Source: Streptomyces sp. P3 (GTDB lineage: Bacteria; Actinomycetota; Actinomycetes; Streptomycetales; Streptomycetaceae). From it: 64,000 nt of DNA. The notes beneath the pieces were generated by a model. It saw only the letters and a program-made list of their open reading frames with translations. It was not told where the DNA came from and did not search any database. This document shows positions 56,652 to 64,000 of this stretch, in pieces. The stretch lies in the NCBI GenBank assembly GCA_016893485.2, contig JAFEKX020000001.1, positions 9,813,501-9,877,500 of the forward strand. Reading direction: 5' to 3'. The position numbers and the translations under genes are program-made. Positions within the stretch are counted from its first letter, which is position 1; every line of letters begins with the position of its first letter.

Positions 56652-57742
56652 AAGAGCATTTTGTCCTGGCGGTGGTGTTTGGTTCGAAGTCAGGTGTCGC
56701 GCCAGTTCAGGGTGGATTCATGGGTGAGGCGTCTGCTTATGACGTCGATCATCGCGAGGCGGATCATGGCTTCGGAGCGGTGCGGGTGGGTTTCGTAGTC
56801 GCGGGCGAGGCGGCGGTGGTGCATGAGCCAGCCGAAGGTTCGCTCGACGACCCAGCGTCGCGGGATCACCTTGAAGCCTTTCGTGGTGGGATCCCGGTGG
56901 ACGGCTTCGACGTCGATGCCCAGGCGGGCGCCGTGCTCGATGGCTTTGGTGCGGTAGCCGGTGTCGGTCCAGGCTTTTCTGATCTGCGGGTGTGCGGCGG
57001 CGATCCGGGAGAGCAGGTGGATGCTGCCGACGTTGTCGGAGACGCTGGCAGCGGTGCCCCAGGCCGCCGGCAGCAGGCCGAGAGTGTCGACGCCGAGGTG
57101 ACGCTTGCGGCCTGCGATCTTCTTGCCTGCGTCGATGCCCTGACCCCTGGCCGGCACGTTCGCGGAGGTCTTGATGCTCTGGGCGTCGAGCACACAGGCA
57201 CTCGGCTCGGCGTCCCGGCCTTCGGCCTGGCGCACCAACTGACGCAGGATGCCGTTGAGTTGATCGAAGATGCCATCCTTCTGCCATGCCGCGAAGTATC
57301 CGTAGACGGTCTCCCACGGCGGGAAGTCGTGCGGCAGATAGCGCCACGGGATCCCGGTCCGGTCCACGTAGAGGATGGCGTCCATGATCCGGCGCAGGTC
57401 GTGCTGGGGTGGGCGCCCGATGTCCAGGCTCTTGCTCCTGCGTTCGGTTCGCCAGGTGGTCAGGGTGGACCCGATCAACTCCCAGCGAGCATCGGACAGA
57501 TCGCTGGGATACGGGCGATGACGCGTCATGTTCCGTTCGTACCGTCGGACACAGCTTGCCCCCAGGGCGCAAACGGCTTCAGACGGGGCGCCCTGAGATC
57601 AGACAGGAGCGAACCGACCAAAACATCCTGCCGAACGACACCCCTGCCTCAACTACCGCATCGCACACCCAGGCCCCAACAGCCCCAGACCGACGGGCAT
57701 CCGAAGCGCCACCAAACACCATCGCCAGGACAAAACGCTCTT
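56652..57742 (-). mobile_element. Complete IS5-family insertion sequence (~1091 bp)
   Basis: Ends AAGAGCATTTTGTCCTGGCG (56652) and, inverted, AAGAGCGTTTTGTCCTGGCG (57742), about 30 bp with 2-3 mismatches. Flanked by TTA at 56649-56651 and 57743-57745. One intact transposase gene. A second, truncated copy lies at 25072-25838. The right TTA is shared with the next IS. Confidence 0.92.
56690..57529 (-). CDS. IS5-family transposase, intact
   Basis: ATG 57529: MTRHRPYPSDLSDARWELIG, YVDRTGIPWRYLPHDFPPWE, first Asp in VLDAQSIKTSANVPARGQGI, DAGKKIAGRKRHLGVDTLGL, second Asp in WTDTGYRTKAIEHGARLGID, Glu in WVVERTFGWLMHHRRLARDY. 279 residues. DDE enzyme for its own element; can in principle also mobilise the truncated copy if ends are present, but that copy lacks one end. 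Confidence 0.93.
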   Translation of the reverse strand: MTRHRPYPSDLSDARWELIGSTLTTWRTERRSKSLDIGRPPQHDLRRIMDAILYVDRTGIPWRYLPHDFPPWETVYGYFAAWQKDGIFDQLNGILRQLVRQAEGRDAEPSACVLDAQSIKTSANVPARGQGIDAGKKIAGRKRHLGVDTLGLLPAAWGTAASVSDNVGSIHLLSRIAAAHPQIRKAWTDTGYRTKAIEHGARLGIDVEAVHRDPTTKGFKVIPRRWVVERTFGWLMHHRRLARDYETHPHRSEAMIRLAMIDVISRRLTHESTLNWRDT

Positions 57743-57813
57743 TTACTGATCGTTTCACAAAGAGATCGGTGTGTCGGCTCGTCCCGGGTGATCTTCGGGG
57801 CAGGCTCTCAGGG

Positions 57814-58611
57814 GTGTCTACCGACCTTGTCCCTGATGAGCTGTGGGAGCGCATAGCGCCGTTGCTGCCCCCCTGCCGACGCGTAGGCATCGCCACCCCG
57901 GGCGGCTGCGGGTGCCCGACCGGGTGGCGCTGGCCGGCATCGTCTACGTGCTGCGCAAGGGTGTGGCCTGGCGTGATGTCCCCGCTCAAGTGGTCGGCTG
58001 CTCGGGGGTGACCAGTTGGCGTCGGCTGCGCGACTGGACCGAAGCGGGCGTCTGGTCGGCTCTGCGCCGGACTCTGCTTGCCGAGATGCGCGGCGCTGAC
58101 CTGTTGGACATGGACGACTGCGCGATCGATGGCTCGCACATCCGGGCCCTGAAAGGGGGATCGCGTTGGGCCTCGCCCGTGGACCGCGGCCGCCCCGGGT
58201 CCAAGCATCATGTGATCGTCGACCGGCACGGCACACCCCTCGCCGTCTCGGTGACCGGCGGCAACAGGCACGACGTCACCCAGCTCATACCGCTGCTGGA
58301 AGCCGCCCCACCTTTACGGGGACTGCGGGGGGCGACCCCGCAACAGACCGAAACGGCTGTTTGCCGATCGCGGCTACGACTTCGACAAGTACCGCCGCCT
58401 GCTCTGGAAGCGCGGCATCAAGCCCCTCATCGCCCGACGCGGCGTCGCCCACGGCTCCGGCCTGGGCAATATCCGTTGGGTCGTCGAGCGCACCTTCGCC
58501 TGGCTCCATCAGTTCAAACGGCTTCGCATCCGCTATGAACGCCGCGCCGAGTTCCACCAGGCCCTGCTGGAACTCGCATGCTGCATCATCTGCCTCCGCC
58601 GCATTCTGAAA
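57814..58611 (+). pseudogene. IS5-family transposase, frameshifts
   Basis: GTG 57814: STDLVPDELWERIAPLLPP. A frame change in the C6 region near 57870, then GIVYVLRKGVAWRDVPAQVV, GCSGVTSWRRLRDWTEAGVW, first Asp DMDDCAIDGSHIRALKGGSR, IVDRHGTPLAVSVTGGNRHD. A change near 58340, then RLFADRGYDFDKYRRLLWKR, WVVERTFAWLHQFKRLRIRY and LELACCIICLRRI. About 265 residues. The C-terminus is altered by the inserted segment. Confidence 0.8.
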
Positions 58612-58622
58612 GCAGGTGCCGT

Positions 58623-59022
58623 TTACGACAGCAGCTTTCCGCCTGAGACGTCGAAGCAGATCAATCCCATGGAGGTCGCGACATGCGCGGCGAACGTCGA
58701 AACCTCCTCTGCCGCGTCCCGTCGTACGCCGAAGTAGATCAGCGGGCCCGTCTCGTTGCCGTGCAGTCCGTCGTCCCATACCGGGTGGTCATCCTGCTCC
58801 CCGGTCGGGTTGGGCCATCGCTCCAGCAACGCGGCCACGTATGCCGCAATGCGCTCGGTGGGTGGCTCATGCGGGCCTCTGTCCTCCAATCGATCCCCGC
58901 GACGGACAAACTGGCCGTAGAGCTCCTCGAAGGTCTGACCAGCAGCAAAGTCGTCGGGCGGGCGGCCACCTTCCCAGACAGCCAGGCTGCGAGTGCCGTA
59001 TTTCCGAGTGCCGTTGTTCATG
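58623..59022 (-). CDS. Hypothetical protein inside the IS (immunity-like)
   Basis: Start taken at ATG 59022 (MNNGTRKYGTRSLAVWEGGR); the open frame begins further up at 59087. PPDDFAAGQTFEELYGQFVR, ERIAAYVAALLERWPNPTGE, IYFGVRRDAAEEVSTFAAHV, ATSMGLICFDVSGGKLLS, TAA. The order (SLAVWE.., conserved helix, F.hR...EEh..h...A...GLhCFD...G.LL) resembles a family of small actinobacterial proteins often found as immunity-type or orphan genes; the assignment is from memory. ~132 residues, complete. It is transcribed against the transposase. Confidence 0.55.
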
Positions 59023-59127
59023 ACGGAACAGTGCCACACGGCCATCAAGCGCTCTGGCGCGCCCAGGTAGAGCGTGGGTAGTCGCACGCCGAGCCGAGGC
59101 AGACCGACATCATTCTGAAACGATCAG

Positions 59128-59716
59128 TTAGACGCCGTCTGCCGCGGCTGATTGGGGTTCGTAGAAGGTTCCGTCACGGCATGGCGAAGAGCACGTCGGC
59201 TCGTCGTCGGGCGAGGCAGAGAAGTGCTTGGGTGTGGTGCTTGCCCTGGTTGATCTTCTTGTCGTAGTACGTGCGGGAGGCGGGGTCGGCCAGGGCGGCG
59301 AACGCGGAGAGGAAGAACGCTCTCTTGAGTTGCTTGTTGCCGCGTCGGGAGGGTTGTTCTCAGCGGATCGAGGATCCCGAGCTGCGGGTGGCCGGGGCGA
59401 GGCCCCGGTGTAGGAGGCGAGGTGGGCGGCGGACGGGAAGCTGCTGCTGTCGCCCACGTCGATGAGGATCCTTGCTCCGGTCCTGACGCCGATCCCCGGC
59501 ATGGACGTTAGGACCTTCGAAAGAGCGTGGTTGGCCAGTAGTTCTTCGATCCTGGTGGCGATGATTTTGCGCTGGTCAAGCACTGCCTGGAGGAAGGCGG
59601 CGAGGCTGGGGACGATCAGTGCGGCGGCATCGGTGCCCGGAACGACCACGGTCTGTTCGTCCAGGGTGGTGAAGATCTCGTCGACCAGGCGCTCGGCCAC
59701 TCTGGGGGCCTTCAGG
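59128..59716 (-). pseudogene. IS110-family transposase, C-terminal remnant
   Basis: Minus strand: KAPRVAERLVDEIFTTLDEQ, TVVVPGTDAAALIVPSLAAF, ALSKVLTSMPGIGVRTGARI and LIDVGDSSSFPSAAHLASYT are the Transposase_20 helix-hairpin-helix region. After a frame change near 59400: RAFFLSAFAALADPASRTYY, GKHHTQALLCLARRRADVLF, PDGTFYEPQ. The N-terminal RuvC-like DEDD domain is missing. The right border abuts the end of an AraC gene. Confidence 0.75.
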
Positions 59717-60507
59717 CGTGTGAGCGTGACAAGCCGTCGAACTCGCGTTGAGGGCCCTGCCGAGATGTTTGGTGTCGTGTACGCCCCATCGTGCTGCGAT
59801 GGTGGCCGTGGAGAGGTCTGGGGAGGCGGGGCGAGGAGGTCCCGGCGGATCCGTAGCAGGCGTTCGTGTCGGACCCAGGCGGCGAATGTCAGATCGCGGC
59901 CTTTGAATAGTGTGTGCAGATGCCGGACTGAGATGCGGTGTTGGTGCGCGACTGTCTCCGCACTGAGCTGGGAGTCGGCCAGGTACACACGCGCTACACC
60001 ATGGCGGGGGAGGTCTTCGGTGATTGCGGACAGTGTGTGGCCGTAAAGTGAGCTGATCCCGCCCTGAGGGCATATGGGGAGTGCGGTGCGCTGGCTGATG
60101 GAGTTCGCGTGTCTGCCGAGGCTGGCCCGGGGAACGCACAGCACGGTCATGTCGGTGGGGTTGGTACCTATGAGCCGGTAGGGCCGGGTGTTGTCACAGG
60201 CGAACAGTTCACCGGGTTTCACCGTGGTAGTGCGGTCGTCCTGGATCGCCGTGAGCGGGCCGTGGTGGTGCAGAGTGAAGTGCATCCACTCCACATCGCT
60301 CGAGGCCGTGCTGTGGTGGTCCCGCGTCACCGTTGCGGTTGTGGCCTTGATACGGGTGACGACCACGGGTCTGATAGCTGAGTGGCCGACCACCGCCTTG
60401 AACTCCTGCGGACAGGGATGAGTCACCCGCAACGGGGCGAACAGGGCTGAGGCAACTGCCTCGAACGCCTCGGTTCCCGCTAAGCGAAGATCGTCATGGT
60501 CTGTCAT
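59717..60507 (-). pseudogene. AraC-family regulator, internally deleted and frameshifted
   Basis: ATG 60507: MTDHDDLRLAGTEAFEAVAS, HPCPQEFKAVVGHSAIRPVV, TVKPGELFACDNTRPYRLIG and SISQRTALPICPQGGISSLY of the sensor domain; then directly ADSQLSAETVAHQHRISVRH, LHTLFKGRDLTFAAWVRHER (first HTH); after a frame change near 59840, STATIAARWGVHDTKHLGRA (second HTH), and a natural stop at ~59717. About 60 residues between sensor and DNA-binding halves are missing compared with relatives. Confidence 0.7.
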
Positions 60508-60660
60508 GTCGTTCACCCCGTCATGCACTGGCGTCCCACTGCCGTGTTGCGCACCGAGCGCGAACTGGGGAGCTACCGTGCACAGATTGGTGCTCATGGC
60601 GTAGGGAACGCCTCTACGCTCATGCGAAAGGTGTGAATGACAGGCAACGAACGGGGATGC

Positions 60661-61056
60661 ATGAGAAGAAGTATTCGCCGATCCCTGGTGATGGCCTTGA
60701 CAGCGGCAACTCTGCTTGTGACGGCGGTTGTTCCCGCTCAGGCAAAGGCCGAGGCGACCCCGTACAACTGTCCCAGCGGAGCCGTCTGTCTATACGCGGA
60801 GGGTGAACACGTTTCGTCGACGTCGAGGCCTACCCACATCTGGTATAGCTACGGCGCACACAACTTGAGCGGTCAGTACAACTATCACTGGATCTACAAC
60901 AACCAATACGGCTGGAACGCTAATGCCGTGACGTGCACCGGGTACAACGGGACAGGCTCCTGCGACAGCGTCATGTGGCCGCAAGAGGGCTGGTGGATGG
61001 ACTTTACGCCTATCAACTCGGTTGTCCTGTATCTGTATTCCCCAGGTGGCGGCTGA
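60661..61056 (+). CDS. Secreted small protein, peptidase inhibitor I36-like
   Basis: ATG 60661. Signal peptide MRRSIRRSLVMALTAATLLV ending AQA-KAEA at ~residue 30. Mature part ATPYNCPSGAVCLYAEGEHV, SGQYNYHWIYNNQYGWNANA, VTCTGYNGTGSCDSVMWPQE with four Cys and many Tyr/Trp, like the beta/gamma-crystallin-type I36 inhibitor proteins of Streptomyces (family inferred from the CPxGxVCLY motif). 131 residues, exported. Intact. Confidence 0.7.
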   Translation: MRRSIRRSLVMALTAATLLVTAVVPAQAKAEATPYNCPSGAVCLYAEGEHVSSTSRPTHIWYSYGAHNLSGQYNYHWIYNNQYGWNANAVTCTGYNGTGSCDSVMWPQEGWWMDFTPINSVVLYLYSPGGG

Positions 61057-61293
61057 ATGGTGAGCTGCTTCCGCACATCTGGTGAGGGGCCCCCGTGACG
61101 GAATTCCTCCTATACTGCGCGCGCCGATTACGGGTCCGGAGGGCTCAGGCGCGCCCTGTCCTGGACAGCGACGCCGTTGTGTACGTCACTACCGTCCCGC
61201 AGGGCGAGGGGTGGATCAGCTTTGAGGCGGCGCGGTCCCGCGTGCTCTTCCGTCTGGGCCGGGCCCGGGAGCTTGTCGGCCGGTATCTTGCTA

Positions 61294-61392
61294 TCTAAGG
61301 GCCCGCCGGAGAATAACCTGCGGGGCTCTGGGTCTAGCGTTGCAGGCCAGTGCCCTGACTTCTTACGCGACATTCTCCGGCGATCCCTTAGA
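61294..61392. mobile_element. MITE-like element (~97 bp)
   Basis: TCTAAGGGCCCGCCGGAGAAT (61294-61314) is the inverse of 61372-61392 at 19 of 21 positions. The core is only 57 bp, with no coding capacity. TA dinucleotides at the borders could be the target duplication. The end sequence closely matches the IS5-type end at 23748, so it may be a non-autonomous relative of that IS. Confidence 0.65.
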
Positions 61393-61455
61393 TCAGATGC
61401 CCTCTTAGGTGAAGGCCCATCCGCCGCGAGCACAGCATGGAACCGATGGTGCGTG

Positions 61456-62439
61456 TCAGCGCAGTGGCAGGCTGTCCAGGGTGAAGACCGGGCTGGTCAG
61501 CGGATCGCCGTAGAGGAAGGTGTCCATCTGGGAGTTGGTCGCCAGCAGGCGGTTCCCGCTCACGGCGATACCGGTGGTGGTGTCCGCCCCGGGGTAGGTG
61601 CGGGCGGAGAGTACGGCGGCCCGGGTGCCGTCGCCGGACAGGCGTACGGCGTCGACCTCGCTGTTCACGGAACGGGCGATGTAGAGGGTGCTCCCTCTCC
61701 GTGCCATACCATCGGCGCTCGTCAGGGCCGGTGTGGCGATCCTGTGGATCTCGCCGGTGGCGAGGGTGAGCCGGTAGAGCGCGCCGCTGTACCAGTAGCC
61801 GATGATCAGCGACTTGCCGTCGGGGGTGGTGACGATGCCGTTGCCGTTGGACTGGCCGGCCACATAGTCCGGCAGGCGGTAGGCCACCTCCAGGGTCCGA
61901 TGCGCGCCGGTGGCGGGGGCGTTCACCTCGACGGCCGGGATCCGGTAGACAACGGCGCGGAAGGAATCAGTGATGTATGCGTCCCCGTCGGGGCGACGGT
62001 TTCGTCGTTGACGAGGGTCGGCGTGCTTGCGTGGGGGACGGTGTAGGAGGAGACGAGCTTCCCGGTGTTCGTGTAGACGAAGAAGCGACCGGTGAAAGCG
62101 CCGGCGACCAGCAGGCGGTTTCCGGTGGTCTTGATCCCGGCGGCCTGGGTACGGCCCTCCTGGCCGCCCGGCAGGAAGGGTTCAAGGGTCTTCGCCCCCA
62201 GGCGCCCGCGGTAGACGGTGCCGTCGGCGATGCTGGCGGTGTACACGTAGTGATGGTCGGCCGCGACGCTCGGGGAAGGCACGGCTGCCGTCGACCGTGA
62301 TCGTGTGGTCGTTGCCCTCGCGGTCGTGGGCGGGCGCGGCGGCGGCGGGAAGCGTGAGGACAGCCAGGGCGGCGGACGCCGCGGTGAGGGTCAGGAGCGT
62401 GCGCTGCCAAGTGTCGTGCGCGGTGGTGCGGGTGCACAT
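61456..62439 (-). pseudogene. Secreted SMP-30/NHL-type beta-propeller protein, two frameshifts
   Basis: ATG 62439. Signal peptide (MCTRTTAHDTWQRTLLTLTA ... AAAAPAHD). AADHHYVYTASIADGTVYRG, GGQEGRTQAAGIKTTGNRLL and STPTLVNDETVAPTG; frame changes near 62270 and 61975; then DYVAGQSNGNGIVTTPDGKS, LIIGYWYSGALYRLTLATGE, SADGMARRGSTLYIARSVNS, TTTGIAVSGNRLLATNSQMD. Blade pattern and NGNGI/ADGM metal-site motifs resemble gluconolactonase/SMP-30-like proteins. ~327 residues, exported. Enzymatic role not proven. Confidence 0.75.
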
Positions 62440-62515
62440 GGTGGAGGACCTTTCCCGGGTGAACGGGAGGGACGGGAACAAGTGGGAGAAGCGAGTCGGT
62501 GGCCGTAGGCGCCTG

Positions 62516-63373
62516 TCAGCGCAGTGCGTCGGTGATCGCGTTGGCCAACGACGTGGTCGGCCGTCCGATCAGGCGCCGCAGGTCACCGGAAGCGGTGAAC
62601 AACTCGCCGCGCCCCATGCCGAGGTCGGCGTCGACGAGGACGTGCGCCAGCTCGGCGGGCAGGCCTGCGCGGGCCAGCACCTGGGCGAGTCCGTCGGCCG
62701 GGAGGTCGGTGTACGTGATCCGCTTGCCGCTGACGGCCGAGATCGTCGCCGCGAGCTCGCCCAGGGTGAACGCCTCGTCGCCGCCCAGCTCGTACACCTC
62801 GCCGGCATGGCCCTCAGTGGTCAGTACGACCGCTGTGGCGTCGGCGTAGTCGGCGCGGGACGCGGCGCTGATCCTGCCCTGTCCGGCCGCCCCGACAACT
62901 GCTCCGTTGCCCAGTATCTGCGGGAGTTGGGCGGTGTAGTTCTCCAGGTACCAGCTGTTGCGCAGCATCACGCTGTGGACGGCGCGCTCCCGGAGGTACT
63001 CCTCCGTGGCGCGATGGGTAGAGGCGAGGATCGTGGTGGCCATGTCCGCGTGCGACATGCTCGTGTACGCCACCAGCGAGACGCCTGCCGCCACTGCGGC
63101 GTCGATGGCGCGGCGGTGGTTGGCGACCCGCTCCTCCACGGTCGTGGTCGAGATCAGCAGCAGTCTGTCCGCGCCGTCGAAGGCTGCCGCGAGACTGTCC
63201 GGTTCCGCGAAGTCGGCCCGGCGCACCACGACGCCGCGGTCTGCGAAGCCCTTGAGCATGGCGATGTCCCTACCGGTCGCGACGATGTCGGTGGTCGGCA
63301 CTCCGCGCTTCAGCAGTGCTTCGACGGTGAGTCCGCCGAGCTGACCGGAGGCTCCGGTGATCACGATTGACAT
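62516..63373 (-). CDS. NAD(P)H-binding NmrA/QorB-type quinone oxidoreductase
   Basis: ATG 63373: MSIVITGASGQLGGLTVEAL gives GxxGxxG. VVVRRADFAEPDSLAAAFDG, ADRLLLISTTTVEERVANHR, LVAYTSMSHADMATTILAST, LRNSWYLENYTAQLP, GRISAASRADYADATAVVLT and GEVYELGGDEAFTLGELAAT match the atypical SDR family of quinone oxidoreductase 2 (QorB) and NmrA-like proteins. 285 residues, intact. Reduces quinones or senses NADP(H). Divergent from the HxlR regulator, an arrangement typical for qor2-type genes controlled by redox-sensing HxlR proteins. Confidence 0.88.
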   Translation of the reverse strand: MSIVITGASGQLGGLTVEALLKRGVPTTDIVATGRDIAMLKGFADRGVVVRRADFAEPDSLAAAFDGADRLLLISTTTVEERVANHRRAIDAAVAAGVSLVAYTSMSHADMATTILASTHRATEEYLRERAVHSVMLRNSWYLENYTAQLPQILGNGAVVGAAGQGRISAASRADYADATAVVLTTEGHAGEVYELGGDEAFTLGELAATISAVSGKRITYTDLPADGLAQVLARAGLPAELAHVLVDADLGMGRGELFTASGDLRRLIGRPTTSLANAITDALR

Positions 63374-63491
63374 GGGCTTGTCCCTTCTTGCCGCGGGCTT
63401 CCCGCAGCACGAGGCACAGCCTGAACTGGTCACTCTCCTTTGGTAAGGAGCCACTTCTCGGTAAGGTGGCAACCCGGAGGAAAGTAACGAG
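63374..63491. promoter_or_regulatory. Divergent operator region, qorB-like gene / HxlR regulator
   Basis: GGTAAGG occurs twice, at 63442-63448 and 63460-63466, 18 bp apart (two helical turns minus three bases), within TTGGTAAGGAGCCAC and CGGTAAGGTGGCAACC. GGAGG at 63477-63481 is the ribosome site of the regulator. The paired repeat between two divergent starts is the expected operator of an HxlR dimer (inference). Confidence 0.5.
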
Positions 63492-64000
63492 GTGAGCAGT
63501 GTGGCGACCGCCGAGGATGTGACCGAGCCCATACCGTCGTGGGATCCGTACGCGCGTGGGTGCCCTTCGCGTGACGTGCTCGACCAGATCGGCAGCAAGT
63601 GGTCGGTTCTCGTGCTCGGTGAACTCGGCAGGCACGGGCCGTGCCGGTTCACCCTGCTGCGGCAGCGGCTGGCGGGAGTGAGCGAGAAAATGCTCACCCA
63701 GACGCTGCGCACCCTCGAACGCGACGGACTGGTCCTGCGGACGGTGTACCCCGAGGTGCCGACCCGCGTGGAGTACGAGTTGACCTCGCTCGGCCAGACG
63801 CTGCGAGGTCCCCTGAGGGCGCTCACGGAATGGTCGGTCGGACACATCGAGGAAGTTCTTGCTGCCCGCGAGGAGTACGACGGCCGCGCCGGAAAACGCA
63901 TGTACCGCCGCGCGACGATCTCTGTGCTCATGAAGGGGACAGGTCGGCGGCCGACACCCACCGCCGCGCACATCCGCCGGCGATTTTCAGGACGGCACCG
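63492..64000 (+). CDS. HxlR-family winged-helix regulator (3' end off window)
   Basis: GTG 63492. CPSRDVLDQIGSKWSVLVLG (the HxlR N-terminal Cys and GxKWSxLVL), RFTLLRQRLAGVSEKMLTQT, LRTLERDGLVLRTVYPEVPT and RVEYELTSLGQTLRGPLRAL, then AARQEYD-like LAAREEYDGRAGKRMYRR. The frame stays open to the window end; relatives often stop soon after this motif. Cys13-type residues can sense quinones or diamide in QorR/YodB relatives; the Cys of GCPSRD fits. Expected to repress the divergent reductase. Confidence 0.85.
   Translation, partial: MSSVATAEDVTEPIPSWDPYARGCPSRDVLDQIGSKWSVLVLGELGRHGPCRFTLLRQRLAGVSEKMLTQTLRTLERDGLVLRTVYPEVPTRVEYELTSLGQTLRGPLRALTEWSVGHIEEVLAAREEYDGRAGKRMYRRATISVLMKGTGRRPTPTAAHIRRRFSGRH

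Larger units (their letters stand above)
57746..59127 (+). mobile_element. IS5-family element carrying an inserted gene segment
   Basis: Terminal repeats CTGATCGTTTCA (57746-57757) and TGAAACGATCAG (59116-59127), flanked by TTA (57743-57745, 59128-59130). The transposase occupies the left part. CATTCTGAAA occurs at the end of the transposase (58602-58611) and again at 59111-59120 just before the right end; the 499 bp between are foreign and hold a minus-strand gene. Without them the element would be ~873 bp, a normal size. Confidence 0.75.

Noticed and set aside
61095..61298. Plus-strand frame of 67 residues starting GTG 61095
   Set aside because: No ribosome site and Arg/Val-rich composition; it runs into the MITE-like repeat, so coding was not accepted.
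1..64000. Programmed ribosomal frameshifting as the cause of the many frame changes
   Set aside because: Sites lack slippery heptamers with downstream structures, occur in unrelated housekeeping-type enzymes, and fit plain loss of a base in G/C runs.
1..64000. tRNA or rRNA genes
   Set aside because: No cloverleaf with TTCGA arm or rRNA-like stretch was noticed on either strand when reading; a covariance-model scan was not possible.

Overview
The window is very GC-rich DNA with GGAGG-type ribosome sites, GTG starts and gene families (MmyB-type XRE regulators, DUF2255, DUF6461-like, DUF998, WD40-KAP and STAND NTPases) typical of Streptomyces or a close relative. The density of insertion sequences, recombinases and gene fragments suggests an accessory region such as a chromosome arm or a large plasmid. 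No tRNA, rRNA or CRISPR array was seen. About half of the larger genes are recognisable end to end but change reading frame one to five times. Most junctions examined base by base fit loss of one base, commonly in a G/C run of five or so, so many entries called pseudogene may be intact genes in an error-containing sequence.

Layout. 1-3427 (minus strand): a small redox/detoxification operon (alpha/beta hydrolase, flavodoxin, SnoaL-like, DJ-1-like) and the start of an XRE regulator. 3600-7150: debris containing a DnaB-like helicase core, IS5 and IS630 fragments and the first third of an ATP-dependent DNA ligase. 7312-14312 (minus): a run of carboxymuconolactone decarboxylase-like protein, cupin, Zn-alcohol dehydrogenase, SDR, MFS exporter, DUF2255, second SDR and Na+/H+ antiporter, divergent from an XRE regulator at 14519. 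16346-19589: a large WD40-KAP NTPase. 20001-25018: small unknown genes, a secreted PA14/fibronectin-III protein, a DUF6461-like gene and IS debris.

26018-27146 is an AbiEii-type nucleotidyltransferase pair. 27589-29819 holds nested IS5 elements. 29962-33834 is a four-gene tyrosine-recombinase cassette. 34121-43433 carries an NTF2-like gene divergent from an AraC regulator, then a DUF998 - MmpL - small barrel - SDR - aldehyde dehydrogenase run and an esterase. The rest of a DNA ligase lies at 43909-44442, so 7151-43908 may be a block inserted into one ligase gene. 44862-49756 contains a perfect 30-bp hairpin, small membrane genes and a long STAND NTPase with TPR-like repeats.

49973-56553 has small unknown genes, a HIT-like gene, two RapZ-C-like genes around a broken integrase, and a SRAP/YedK gene. 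56652-59716 has two IS elements back to back, one holding a 499-bp insert with an unrelated gene, followed by an IS110 fragment against a degraded AraC regulator. 60661-64000 has a secreted small protein, a MITE-like repeat, a secreted beta-propeller protein, and a QorB/NmrA-type reductase divergent from an HxlR regulator. Three stretches follow the same plan: a one-component regulator divergent from or ahead of NAD(P)-dependent redox enzymes, two of them with an exporter, consistent with inducible responses to reactive electrophiles or antibiotics. KAP, STAND and AbiEii genes are the candidates for phage or plasmid defence.
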